Of a stretch of DNA of 64,000 nucleotides, positions 45,253-57,777 are shown piece by piece; position 1 is the stretch's first letter; each line of letters starts with the position of its first letter. The stretch comes from Cunninghamia lanceolata (Eukaryota; Streptophyta; Pinopsida; Cupressales; Cupressaceae): assembly GCA_027924645.1 (NCBI GenBank), contig BSBN01000445.1:5625001-5689000 (forward strand), written 5' to 3'. Below the pieces are notes generated by a model. That model saw only the letters and a list, made by a program, of their open reading frames with translations, did no database searches and had not been told where the DNA came from. A program made the position numbers and the translations under genes.

Positions 45253-46329
45253 GTGACCTTACTATATTGAAAGATGATGGCAGAGTGTGTGCGAGGGGAG
45301 TCGAGGGTGCTCAATATCATGATGAGAAGTGTGCGATGTCAAGAGGAAAGCTGGCAGACAACATTAAATTTGGGTGTTGCAAGGATAACAGTGCATTTTC
45401 ATTCCCAGCAGGCTCGGTGTGGTTGGCTCAAGGCAATCGACATGGACACCTCGATAATTCTAGAATGCTCAAGTAGATAGCTGGCCTTCTTGGGTGAGGT
45501 GATAGAGAAGAGGATGGGGTTGATCTTTAAATAGAGGCATGGCCTCATCCTCCATGATCTGAAGATGGTTTTGGGGGAGGTATGCCTATGCTCCTTCCAC
45601 AGGTATAGGATGAATATGGATGTCGCTACCCTATTTTTGGTGTCATTTCTGGATGTAGGCGAGTCAAAGGACATGGCAAGGTTGCTCTACAAGAAATTGA
45701 TATGGGGCAAATTTTTGGGTAGTCATGAGGATGTGCTAGCAAACTATGAGGTGGGGAGGGGGATTCCACAGTCAGGAGACTACTATGTTCTTCATCAACA
45801 TGGTCAGCCTCTGGAAAGGTTCCTGCTGGTCTTCATGAGAGATCTGACCTCTCTTCCTAGGTTTCGATCAGCGGTGGTGAGAGGAATAAAATTCCTCAAA
45901 TAAGTTGTGGACTTGATCCCAGAGGAAGGCGCGGGCTGGTTGTAGGAGTTTATTGTGGGAGAAGGGTTGGTGGATGCAACAGGCTCAGCCAACTGGGGGA
46001 GGCCACGCATCCAAGCCTGTTGATTCCAAGTGTCTAGCAATGTTGTGTTCTATTGCATCAGTTTTAGGTCTAGTCTGGTATGGCCTGGTCTAGTGGGGTG
46101 GTCAGGGTGTTTCTAGGGTTTGATTATATATTTTGGGTTTGTATATATATGTTTAGGAAATATTCAACGGGGATCAGGGTGATATGGTAACATTTTGTTG
46201 TTGGTTTCCTATATTAATCCTTTTTGTTGTGGATAGATATGCATAGGGTGACTGTTAATAATCCCCTACTCCTATGTAATTTTCATACTTTAATATTAAT
46301 ACAAGGGTGCAGCCACTTAGCTTCTTTGA
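45253..46329 (+). other. Sequence downstream of the LINE RNase H, probably LINE 3' region
   Basis: The end (about 46240-46325) with CCTATGTAATTTTCATAC and TTAATATTAATACAAGG resembles a LINE 3' UTR before AT-rich DNA. An open plus frame of 112 codons (45565-45903) matches nothing I know and I do not call it a gene. Confidence 0.5.
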
Positions 46330-46508
46330 ACTAATAAAATAATAATAATATAATAATTATAATAAATTTAGAATAATATTATTATTATAATTAAATAATT
46401 TTATTTATTACTATATTTATTATTATAAACATTCTTTATAATAATGTAATAATATTATAATAATATAATAATATAAATATAATAATATTATATTTAATAA
46501 TGTTTTGA
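46330..46508. repeat. AT-rich tract
   Basis: ATAATA-type low-complexity sequence like 11313-12147. Confidence 0.8.
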
Positions 46509-46859
46509 TAAAAGTAACCAGGAAGGGCCTGAACCCATGTACAAAGCCAAGAAAGGTGAATGAAATGAGTTACACAAGCAGTGAAACAGGGACTCAAAAT
46601 GGGATTTAAAGAGGGCCTGAACCCTTACAACAGAAAGTAGCCCCACTACGAAAAAAGGATAGAACAACAGGGACTAGACTATGCTAGATCCTGACTGAGC
46701 AAACTAAATGCCTTTGATGTGAGGGTATAAAGTAGAAACAACCTTAGGAAGACCTTTCTTCCTTCTCTAAACAACTGTCCAAGAACACAATGAGTCTAAG
46801 TCCTCAAAACAAGGAGTGATAGGGGAATCTTCTTTAGATTCCATAGACAAAGCTGACAC
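46509..46859 (-). other. 3' part of the LINE ORF1 fragment, non-coding
   Basis: No open frame worth calling. It contains a repeated GGGCCTGAACCC piece (46527 and 46613). Confidence 0.5.
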
Positions 46860-48222
46860 TTAAGAAGAGGGAGAGGCCCTAGCACAAGATGGGGAACCTG
46901 AAGACAGAATAGGAACATGAGACTCCACTATGCCCTCACAGGAGGAGGCAATCGACGGTAGATCTGAAGATGTAGGAGGAATCGGGGGACACGTGACAAT
47001 TACCAAATCACACACAAGACTTGAAGTAGATGAAGAGGGAACAATAGTCGGTGAGGGGTCCATTGGAGAGTCAGGAGAACTGATGGACAAGTGAACATTT
47101 GACGCATTCTTCCACCAAGTGGCTACACCCTTGCGATGAGAGTGGGGACAAACAGAGGCCAGGTGACTTGTGGCATAGCAATGTAGATATCTAAATAGGA
47201 GGTTCTCATAATCAAGCAATTGTGAACACAACCTATCCCCCACCTGTAGAACCACCTCCCCATGAAGTGGTTTGGAGATGTTAATATCGACCAATATCCA
47301 AACATGGAGTGTCCTATGAAAGAGGTAGCATAATCCACCATCAGGAAGTAGCTAATAACATTGCCTATGTCCTCAAAATAGGAATCTTCCCAACACTAAA
47401 GAGGAAGAATCAGGAGCCTAACCCAGGTTCACCTAATGTTAAGAGGCTTAGTGAGAGGGTTGAAGGAGCTAAACCAAGGTTTAATGGATAAGGAATGCAC
47501 TACCCACATCCAAACTTGACCATTCAGCACAAGGTCCCTCTCCTTAGGGGAATCACAAGCTGCCACAAAGAAGCCCCTGGCACACAGAAACAACTCAATC
47601 CTTCCCCCCACCAAGGGCTTCCAAGACTCCAAGACCTAGCTATGAAGGTTTGATAGGGATGGACACAGGTTGTTGAATCTACAAATAACCCCAATGCACT
47701 GATAATGATCCTCATTCTCAGTGACCTCATGCCTACACACCACAATCGGAGGTGGTAGCGCAGAGGGCAAAAAAGCCCTAGGAGAGGGGTGAGAAGGCAT
47801 CATCCTAATAGAAATTTCCTCATCTACTTCAGGAAAGAGGGCCATGAACAGGCCACACCCTCTTGAGGGGATATCTGAGCCAAAAATCTTCACTGGCACC
47901 ACAAAGGAGGCTCCTGCAGAACAAAAACCCATGTAAAAAAGAGACTCTGTGCCAATAGCAACATGGGATGCCTTTGCAGATCCCAAATGGAGCATATGGG
48001 CCTTCATAGAACACAAGAGCTCCATGGCTTTGTCCCAAACTGGCACAGCAGAGGTTCCAACACCTCTAAAAATGCTAGGGAACAAGCCATCCACAACACA
48101 TAGGGTAACACCCAAGGATAGGACATCCGACACTGTACTTGCGAACCCCTCAGCAACCTACACAATGAAGCCCTCGCTCTCCTCTGCGAAAGAAACTATG
48201 AATGGGAGCTCCATTCAAACGA
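46860..48222 (-). pseudogene. LINE ORF1 relic (DUF4283-type plus zinc knuckle)
   Basis: On the minus strand a Ser/Pro-rich N-terminal stretch with GVICRFNNLCPSLSNLHS leads to GFFVAACDSPKERDLVLNG and SIKPWFSSFNPLT, the DUF4283 pattern of plant LINE ORF1 proteins. Further down, VDINISKPLHGEVVLQVGDR is followed by YENLLFRYLHCYATSHLASVC, the zf-CCHC_4 knuckle in which the first Cys has become Tyr. Frameshifts lie at about 47300-47500 and 47640. It lies opposite in strand to the RNase H fragment, so it is probably a separate insertion. ORF1 proteins bind LINE RNA. Confidence 0.75.
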
Positions 48223-48227
48223 ATTAA

Positions 48228-48345
48228 AATTTTTGTTATCATATTTAATAGTGTTATACTATATTATTATATATTGATTTAATTATTATTGTATTTACAT
48301 TATTACATTATTTATTATTTTATAAATATATAATAAAATAATTTT
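48228..48345. repeat. AT-rich tract
   Basis: Low-complexity A/T like 46330-46508. With that tract it brackets the LINE ORF1 relic. Confidence 0.8.
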
Positions 48346-49472
48346 CAGATTCTGTTCTAATTTGATAAACTGTTTATGCTCTTTTTGTCATGTCACATTT
48401 AAAATCTAGCTTTACCATATGGGGTTTTCGTACATTTCTTGTAAATTGGAAAAGTGCCCAACTATACCTATGTATTGTCATTCTGTAGCATGGATGGGGT
48501 AGTTATCCATGCCCCAGCACAAATACAAGGCTGGATAGTCGTTGCCTAAATTTTGGGTGATAGCTGTGCAAATGGGAAATTTTGGACTGAATGACAATTT
48601 TCTAGTAGATGCAAGTAACACCCCTAACACATTTTCATCAATTAGATAGCCTTATTCTCAAAAAATTCAATCTCTGTGATTGATGGAATGGTGGACAATG
48701 GGTAATAATGAAATGATGGGCTGGAGACACCTAGCGATAGGAAAAGAAAAATGGCATGGTTTTTCCAGCGAAAATAAGCAAGATGACAAGTTTCTAGGGA
48801 GAAAAGCTCCCACATATAATCCTATCAGCCAATAAATGAAGACATGAGAATTTTATATAGTGTTTATGTTAATAATACATTTCCAAGTAGCAACTAAGAT
48901 GATATACACAAATTCATTTTAAATGGTGTTTCCATTGCAACATTAGAAAATGATTAAAATGGGTTTTTGAATTAGCTGACAACTTTCTTTTTCTCTTTTT
49001 CACACTATGCCACAATCACACATTAGGGGAAGCAGAAAGAGAAAATCAAACACTAAAATATCCACAAATTTGATAGAATGGAATTAATTGTGTAATAGGT
49101 AATATATTAGTGATTGAACCGATTTGGTGGTCATTTAGCATGTGGGTGTTTTTCAAAAGGGAACGTTTGAATTGGATTTCATAAAAGAAGCAAGATATTC
49201 TTTTGTTGATATATGGTTTTAAATTTTTATCAATTTTTTCATATTTTGGATTTGACAACTTTGTTTTGTTCATTTTTTCCAAATAACTTAAATTTGCAAG
49301 CATCATGTGTCAAAGACCAAATTTTTGAAACTATTGATGTTTTTGTGATTGTAGGTTTTCTTTCCAAAGATTAAAATTTCAAACCTCTTTGACACATCTT
49401 TTTTAATAAACAATTAATCTTTTGTGTGCCATGTTTGTCTTTTATTTGTCTTATGTGTTTATGGAAAAGGTT
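48346..49472. other. No recognisable feature
   Basis: Single-copy-looking AT-rich sequence. Only short frames with no recognisable motif on either strand. Confidence 0.6.
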
Positions 49473-49832
49473 TGTGTATGTTCTCCTTTCATGCCATGAG
49501 GAAAACTTGAGTATCAAAAGCACCATTTTCTCCACTTGTGTCACCCAAAAGGGGCCTTGTGTATGCTCTCTTCTCATGCCTTAAGGTGATCCTAGTGATC
49601 AAAAGCAAGTGCCACTTTTCTTTATTTTATTTTTTAATGAGTCTGGCTTGGATTTCATCACCAAGTAGACAACCTTTAGTTGTTTCTACTTGTGATTCAT
49701 TTGTAAGCAATTAGCCCTAGGAATTTACTCATAAGGTACCTCTAGAAATATGATAGTAGGTCAATGGTCATATATGCTCTCCTCTCACACCCTAGAAAGA
49801 TATTGAGGATCAAAAGTGGTTAGTGCCTCTTT
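49473..49832. repeat. Three spaced copies of a TATG-CTCTC repeat
   Basis: Units at 49473, 49557 and 49770 share TGTATG(T/C)TCTC, CTCATGCC- or CTCACACC-like pieces and a GAT/TATCAAAAG piece. They are about 60 bp each and unevenly spaced. The function is unknown. Confidence 0.6.
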
Positions 49833-50048
49833 GGGGGTCCTACTTTCCACACCTAGATCAAGAGATATATGTGAGCTCACAAATGTGAACACTCCCACCT
49901 AATTAATTTCAGATTCTTCTTTTGGTTACTTGTCCTTCCCCTTGTCTAAAACCATGTCAAAACCACCTAAAAATCATTAAAAAAACATAAAATCCAAAAA
50001 AACCAAAAATTTCAGCAAATCAAAATCCAAGGCCTAATCAAACCAAGA

Positions 50049-51732
50049 ATCATGGACTAGTTTGACAAGTTCATTGAACAAGTTAGAACATCAACCCAAA
50101 TCCAAATAGAAGACATAGAAATTACAAATCCAAAATATTTTGATGAGTTCCCTTGTCACCACCAATCTAAAAATCCATTTGCACATGATGATGATGATAG
50201 TCTTGTCAGTCAAGAAGAGTATAAAAAACTATCCCTTTGAACATGATGATGGTGATGTCCTTGTGGATCAAGATGAAAATCATGAGGATGATAGTCTTGA
50301 TGAAGAAACTATTGACATCATCATTACGAGCAAGCTTTCCATAGGCTTAAACACATAGTCATGGACAACCAAGATCCCTTAAACCACGAACATGCTAGTA
50401 CTAGATACCCCATGAAACAAAATCAAACATACATAAGTCATCCTCGTACCAACCTTTGCAAGGGAAGCACCATTCTAGGACAAGACCCTATAAAAAAATT
50501 ATCTTAATTCCAAACCCTCCATAATAAAATTAAAGCCTTATCCCCCTATGTAAGTCCATCACCAAACTTTCACAAACCCATCAACAATCCTATCAATCAT
50601 CCAATCCTACCTTATCCAAATAATCTATGAAGGATTACCATTGAAAAAGATAGGGAAAATCTAAGGAGTCTTTTAACACCTCTAATCCTATGCCATAATT
50701 CTTTAACAAACACTCACACATTGTTGGCAATAAAGTTTTTGATGCATGAAATATTTGGGTTGTCCAAGAGCCTCCTAGTACCCCTCCCACCCAATTTCAA
50801 GTGCCATCATGCAATAATATTATCAATTCAAATTCTATTAAAAATGTTCAAGAACCTCCTAATATCCCTCCCACCCAATGTCAAGTGCCATCATGTAAGA
50901 AAATTATCAATCCAAAGGCAATTAAGAGTGCTCTCCCACCCAATGTCAATGTCATCATGCAAATTTATTATCAATTGAAATCCTATTAAGCATGATCAAG
51001 ATCCCCCTAGAGCTACCATCCCTACAAGACCACCTATGTGGGAGGGTAAACTCCAACATTTCTAAATGTCCATCAAATCCAAAATCCATAAGATACATAA
51101 AACCCATAAGTATCAAAGGCCTCTCACCACTCAATATGCCAGAATCAAGGAGTATATCTATGAGCTAATCACTAAAGGGAATATCAAATCCAAACAAAGT
51201 ACATCTATCTTGTTGGCAAAGCAATTAAAAATATGTCAAGATCTTATCCCAAAGCATGATCAACTTTTTGCATCATCAAATCAATGCTAAAACACTCAAT
51301 CGAAATCCATCCATCTTATCACAAGCTCCCAAGACCAAGAAAATCAAGCCAATTCTACCCATCCTATCACAACATTCCAAGACCAAGAAAACTAAACTAA
51401 TCTTATCCACCATCCCACAACTCCCCCTTCTCATGAAGAGATTGTTGTCCCCATCAAATACATAGGCAAGAAAAGCAATCATGATGAACACATTGGTAAT
51501 CAAGCTACAAATGATGGTGATCAAATTGAGCATATAATTGATCAATGTATAATAATAGCGAATGAGGATAAAGCTCAAACATATTATCACCTTGTTCCAA
51601 CCATATTTCCTAAGTAGGTTTCCCTAAGGATGAGATAGTGGCAAGTTCTAATGGTTCCTATAAATACACTAATGGCTCTGCCTCCTATTTCCAAAGAAAC
51701 AACTATGCTAGCACAAACTGAATATGTCAACT
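50049..51732 (+). pseudogene. Degenerate coding-like sequence, possibly an old gypsy internal region
   Basis: Several broken plus frames are visible: WTSLTSSLNK-like start, IEDIEITNPKYFDEFPCHH, then an acidic DDDDSLVSQEEYKKL with a similar EHDDGDVLVDQDENHEDD, and a Pro-rich repeat at 50764-50990. Later comes a second small repeat (ITSSQDQENQANSTHP/ITTFQDQEN, about 51316-51400). No catalytic motif is present. The style resembles the gag-pol linker of plant gypsy elements, but this is weak. Element D inserted at 51733. Confidence 0.35.
50764..50990 (+). repeat. Coding-frame tandem repeat of about 31-33 codons
   Basis: In one frame VQEPPSTPPTQFQVPSC then VQEPPNIPPTQCQVPSC, each followed by an IIN...IK piece, and a third partial copy LPPNVNV. 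The period is close to 93-99 bp. Confidence 0.75.
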
Positions 51733-52052
51733 TGTTATGTCAAAAAATGTCTCCTTGGACTTTTTCCCTCCTAGGTTTAGCTCCTGGTTCCCTTGTTTTG
51801 CATCTTACATGTTCATTTTGATTCCTGGAAGAAAATTGCCTGAAACCCATGTCACATGGGGCATGAAAGACATTGTGGCACTTAGTTCTACCTTGAAAAA
51901 GGACCTATGGACATGGGTGCTAGCGCCCTTGTCCTGTTGTATTTCAAGTAGGTCCCAAATTTGAATGTCAATTTTGTGACCATTATTTAGGTCCCATGCT
52001 GACATCTTAAGTTTGAATTATGAAATTCTTAGCGGGAATGTGTTTAGTTGCA

Positions 52053-52059
52053 TATATAA
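52053..52059 (+). promoter_or_regulatory. D 5' LTR TATA box
   Basis: TATATAA in GCATATATAAGCATG, conserved at 63408-63414 in the 3' LTR. Confidence 0.7.
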
Positions 52060-52500
52060 GCATGTTTAGGGTTTCATTTGCAAACTAGGGGATAACTAGA
52101 AGATGATTGTGAGCTTTTGACAAACTTATGATTTTAGAGCATTCAAGATATTCATTGTTGTAGAGTAGAGCATTGTTATTGTGTTTGTGATTGTAGATTT
52201 GGCTTCATCTTATCATGTGTTGAAGAGTCTTCATCTATGTGAGATCTACACCTCTGAGGTGATATCTATTTGTGTTTGAATCATTTATCAATTTTTTTTG
52301 CCTCTATCCCGTAGGGATATGCACTCTTTATCTAACAATGGTGTTCAAAAGACTTCAATGTTTCTTTGTGGCTTGACCAAGGCAAGCCTCTAAACACGTC
52401 AACCCCCAACCACACTCATTGTGATTGCAGGTTACTGGTGTCACATCTTGATGGAGTGGAGTTGCAAGGAACGGTAACATAGTGTGTAGATTCCAAATCT

Positions 52501-52770
52501 CTGAAGAAAAGCACTTCTTAGACTCGGGCACCAATGCCAGTGTCCTCCGAGGTTGAAAAAATAGAAATCATTGGGACAGTGATAATCAGCATCTGAAGAG
52601 GCTTCGATAGCCTGAAGAACACCCTACCTTGGACTTGGGCACTAGTGCCAGTGTCCTCGGCATCTCCTAGGACGGAAACGAAAAATACATTAACATTAGT
52701 GACAGAAGGAGATTAGGATTCCTTGAAGAAAGCACCACCTTGGACAAGGGCGCTAATGCCAGTATCCCTG
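52501..52770 (+). repeat. Three 110-bp-spaced repeats with GGCACTAGTGCC-type palindromes in D LTR
   Basis: Units at 52501, 52611 and 52722 share CTGAAGAA...GCAC and CTTGGAC-GGGC-CTA-TGCCAGTGTCC. The middle one has the perfect palindrome GGCACTAGTGCC (52638-52649). A related GGTGCTAGCGCC lies at about 51915. They are downstream of the TATA box, so in R or U5. Confidence 0.75.
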
Positions 52771-53083
52771 AGTATTCTACATCTTGAACTTCAAAAAATG
52801 GTTAGTAACTAATCTCTGCCTACTACCTTAGTCTGCAAGCATTTGTCGTAATTCATCATTTTACTTATTATTTTGCATAATTAGGGTTTTAAGAGTATTT
52901 GAGCATTAAATTGATACATTAATTGACAATCTCTAAATTTCCACATCATTCCAAGTGACAGCCTAACCTATAGGTGAATCCTCTGGTAAAAGTGTGATTC
53001 AACTCGGTTGATATGTCCTTGAATGTTTGTTGAGAAAGGAGGATTTAACCCTTTTATCATTTCCCCCCTTTTTCTCCTAAACA

Positions 53084-53945
53084 TTTTGGTGAACCAATGC
53101 TTATTTGAATTTTGTACCTTGCTAAGTGTTGTACTATATATTTTCATTCATTCATCTTATTGCATTTGAAAATTTACAAAAAAATTGAAAATTTTGAAAA
53201 AATTAGCATTTTAGGCTTGTCTTTTGGCATAATTTGCATTAATTCAATTCAATTCAATATAATTTCTGTTATTTTAATTAGATCTGATTTAAATTTTAGA
53301 AATTCATCATTATTTTAATCATTTGCATTGCATTTTCATGCTTAATTTGTTAAAAATTGCTTGAAATTGTGTATTTTTCATAAAAAACCTAGTTTTACAT
53401 TAGCTAGGGTTTGTAGTTAAAATCTTGTTTCATATTTTAATACCCTTTCAAAAAACTCATTTAGGACTGATTTCTAATTGTAGTGTTTCATCATAGTGTC
53501 CTTTTTACAAAAATTCATGTCTAGGGTTTGAAAACCTTGCATTTTCACTAGATTTGGCCTTGTCACCTCTCTAGAAGTGCATTATAGGCGTGTTGTGAAG
53601 GATATTATTGCATTATTGGATTGATATTGATATTATTATTTGTTTCCCCTCATAAAATTTATCAGAACACCTCTTCTTTTAGTCATTTACATTGAAAAAT
53701 TGTGAAAAAAGTGAAAAATCAAGCAGTTTGGATCTTGAACATATTTTGTTCCTTGGGATTGTTTTATTAGTTTGTGCATTGAGTGCTGTATGCTTTTACA
53801 TGAGTCATATAACCCACTTCCCTAATATAAATATTCCTTTGAGGAGAAGTATTAGACTAATGGGATCTAGTGCCCTGAAAGTGACAATATTCCTACCTCT
53901 AAAAATCCATTGAACACCTTCTTTACAAAATGAGAGACACAAATT
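53084..53945 (+). other. D leader with PBS-like start
   Basis: TTTTGGTGAACCAATGC at the start is the probable PBS region. The rest is AT-rich leader with no reliable ORF. One short open frame (53692-53913) has a hydrophobic stretch, but no known family. Confidence 0.6.
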
Positions 53946-55490
53946 TTGCAAGACATTATACCTCCTACACATACAATGCAAGATAAAATATTTCATGATG
54001 TAGAGGACACTATTGAGGTGGTAACACATGTACCTAATGAGAAAATAAATAAACTTGATAAAGAGCTAGCCACTTTTCAAGCATTTATGGAAAATGTAAG
54101 GATCACAGAAGAAGCTATACCTGCGATTCACAACATAAGAGAACTAATAAAAGAAGGACAAGATGGTGTTAATGTAATTCAAGGTTTAGCACATATAGTA
54201 CATAATAATTTTTTTCCAGTGATTGAATGTGTGAATGTTATTAATAATATGTCATCACTGACTCATATGCAAGTATCGACACGTATACTGACAATTGGAA
54301 TGTCTACATTTACATCAACAATTTTAACTACTAATGCAAATGCTTGTAGCAATGCTACCACTGGTATTAGAGTATCTAATGGCACTAATTTGCAAAATTA
54401 CAAAGTTGTGGGATTCAACTATCAAAACTTAGGACCTAAGGTGACCTCTTTCATGAATAATTATTCCCAACCACCTGTCCATCCCACTTATTCTCAACCA
54501 CCTCTTACATACAACTATTAACAAGCACCTTCCACTTACAATTATTCACAACCACCTTTCATTTCCACTCAAAACCAATCTCCTCAAAATGTCATGCACA
54601 CGACTTCAAATTCTCAAACTGCATCTCGTAATGATGCCCTCTTAAACCAACTTTTGCAAGGCATGACTTCTTTACAACAAAAGGGGACAAGCTTGACAAA
54701 TTCTTCACAACCTAATATACCAATGTATCATGCCCGTAATCCTCTATCTTATGCAATCTTGAGAACTCCTATGCCTGAGAAGTTTGAGACTCCTCACTTT
54801 GAAAAACATGGTGGAAAAGGTGATCCTAATACTCATGTGGCATCATTCACAACTATGTGTAGTGATTTCTATTTTGAAGAGGACTTGTTAGCAAAGCTTT
54901 TCCCACGATCTCTTAAAGATACTTCTTTAGAATGGTTTTGCTCTTTACTTCCGAATTCAATGCACTCTTTTTCGTAGCTAGTTGATCAATTCTTACAACA
55001 TTTTCAAGTAAACATTGGACCTCAAGTCTCTTTGATTGATTTAGTTCATTGCAAGAAAGGTCCAAAAGAAAAGTTAACTGAGTTTATTAGTCGATATCAA
55101 GCTCTTTATGCATAAATTCAATATCAGATGAAGGATGAGGATGTTCAGAAGGTATTTATTACAAATCTACAACCTAACATCCATGATAAGATTTTCTTGC
55201 TGAAATATAACTCTTTTCAACATTTATGCACCACCTTTCATGATTACCAACTTTCCTCTAGTTAGTATGAAAACCAAAACTCATTGGCTCAAGTTGGTCA
55301 CTGCACGGGTGGACCTTCACAAAACAACTTTAAGAGGAATAATAAGACTTTCATCAAGGTTAATGGACAAAATTCAAGCAACTTTTCATAAGTGTCTACT
55401 ATCACTAATCCAAAGAGGAAACCGTTTCAAAATAGACAACAACAAAGAAAGTTTACTCTAGTATCTAAATCCTCAAATTCTATCATGAAT
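53946..55490 (+). pseudogene. D gag
   Basis: An N-terminal acidic/helical part (KINKLDKELATFQAFMENV) precedes a Pro/Tyr repeat region (NNYSQPPVHPTYSQPPLTYNY and further SQPP units). The gypsy capsid domain follows: TPHFEKHGGKGDPNTHVASF, FPRSLKDTSLEWFCSLLP, LVDQFLQHFQVN and KEKLTEFISRYQAL. A short basic tail (KRNNKTFIKVNG, NPKRKPFQNRQQQRK) ends the frame. Stops at 54520-54522, 54975-54977 and about 55110, with further shifts, break it. No CCHC knuckle or protease follows, unlike in T1. Confidence 0.85.
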
Positions 55491-55914
55491 CACTCCGTGT
55501 GATATTTTGATGATGTCTTATATTTGCTAACAAACCATAACAATATTGTTGCTTCATGCACTTTGTTTATCTTAGATCTCACCTTGGTTATATTCAATTT
55601 TGAGATCTCTGTGGTATAGCCCCACAATTATACTTAGGTTCTAAATCCGTAGTATAACCTCAGCTCTTGATGTGATTATGTTCATGCATTGCTTTTATCA
55701 TGTGATGTGGTTATTATCTTAGAGAAAGATTTCTAACCTCTCTTCTTGCAGGAAATTGTGTGTTTGTGGGAACATTCGGTGATCGTAAAGTACATGTAAC
55801 CTCTGGGGGCATGGGCTTTGCGAAAGCTCTTGTTCCCTTGTGTTTTTGTCTCTACCTTAAAGTGCTTGATATCAGTACATGATATCAACCACCTTAAGGT
55901 GGGGGCATATATAA
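55491..55914 (+). other. D sequence after gag, no pol domain
   Basis: Here protease and RT would be expected, but I see only non-coding sequence with a purine-rich ACCTTAAGGTGGGGGCA near the end, resembling a PPT. F is inserted right after. Confidence 0.6.
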
Positions 55915-57746
55915 TGTAACACCCGCCTTGAACACCTTAGAGAAATACACATTTATGCTACATGAAACAGGAACATTTTTTTTTTAAATGTTTAAGATAA
56001 CAAGTAATATTAACATAACTAATTACGACATATTCTCCAAGGTTTCGAGGCTGCATTACTTACAAACCAACTAACACAATTTAACATACATCAGTAACTG
56101 ATCTAAATCCAATGCACAAGTAGCTAACTTATTCCCATTCATTACATATCGTTAAATGATACATGATCAAATACATAACTGAAATACTTTCATATAAGTA
56201 CATCATTACATTACCATTTCAAACTACATCAGAATTACATACACAATGAATGTTCTGTTACACAAATCCGATACAAGATTACACATACATCTTCATCAAC
56301 TGGTACAAGTACAATTGTCCAAAAACTGGGATAAATCTTTTCTGCATAAGAACTTGACGAAGAAATAACCAATGGATAAAATAGCTCTTCCACTCGACCA
56401 TGTGGAACCCTAAGGTCCACCCCCCGAGCTAGGAGTTAACATGAGGTCCCAAACAATGAAAGTTAGGTAGACAAAGACTAACATGAACAAAGGATGATCA
56501 AATGCCAATACAACATATGGCAATAACATAAACAACACAACACAACTTAACATCCAAAGGCAACACATAACGAATGGGGAGAGTATAACTAGGGAATGCT
56601 AGGCTACAGTAGGGAGAAGTGTCATCACATGGCTTATCATGGGTTGTCCTGGCAAGCCTTCCTAGGCCCCGGCCCCCTATTCTAGGGTTGTCCTGGTAGC
56701 CTCTCCTGATTCCCGGCCCCCATACAATGCTCATGCGGAATCAACTTACCTTTCATGAGGACAAGGTAGTCGATCTTGCCATTCCAGGCCTTCTCATCTC
56801 ATCTCAAGCCTAAACAAGCACTTGAGCCATGAGTGAGGCATCCACTTATCTTGTTTAGTGTGTTTAACTACCCAACCCCCTAATTCATTATTTAGGTTAT
56901 CACTTGATTAATCTACTTCCAACGGGTTATCCTGACTGCCACTTTGGGCGCCGGCCCCACGTTGAAAGCCACTCCCCTACCTGCATCTAGAAGACCCTAC
57001 TCAACAAACATAGCAAACATCATCATGACAACGATGATACATAAACCATGCAAGGCATTAACCATCTTGCATAACCATTATTCTGATATGAACATATACA
57101 TGTAATAATGCAAGGCATTCACCTTCTTGCATATCATCTCAATTACAAAGACATACTCTTAATACATTTTCCATGGCTTCCAATGAAGTAACTCATAAGA
57201 AAAATACTTTTTCATGAATACCGATGTCTCCCCATTGTCTAATCCAACACAACATCCCAAACAAATAAATAAATCAATCACAACATTCATGAAGAGCGTT
57301 TCTACACAACAAGATGCATTCAGAATATTTACATTCTTCCACTACACCATAACCAAATTCCTTATACATGACAAAAGGCGACATGACTTCAATAACTCAG
57401 GGCACTTATCAACACATTACATGAAGTCGAAACACAACAACCTTGGCCTCTGGAAATGAACCCTTGACAACTTACACTTTGACCATTTCATACAATTTCA
57501 TTTCACACTAACTAATTATCTAATACCTTTAAATCAAATTTCCAATACAATAATCATAAACCTAATCCTTAATCCATTATCTTTACAAAATGAAGAAACC
57601 ATATTAAAACCAATGTCAATCTAAATTAAATTTCATTAACCATAATATATAATCACAACGATTTTCTTTTAATCAAATAAATAATGACAACATTATTCTA
57701 AATCCCCAATTTAATTTGGCTTTTAAACAGTCAACTATACTTTTGA

Positions 57747-57777
<31 letters not shown>

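Larger units (their letters stand above)
51733..53083 (+). repeat. Element D 5' LTR
   Basis: It runs TGTTATGTC...CTAAACA, about 1.35 kb. The first 900 bp align along their length with 63090-64000. The end is placed by the PBS-like TTTTGGTGAACC that follows and has no second copy in the window to confirm it. Confidence 0.8.

Noticed and set aside
53692..53913. Small membrane protein in the D leader
   Set aside because: Only one short hydrophobic stretch and no family; it overlaps leader sequence upstream of gag.
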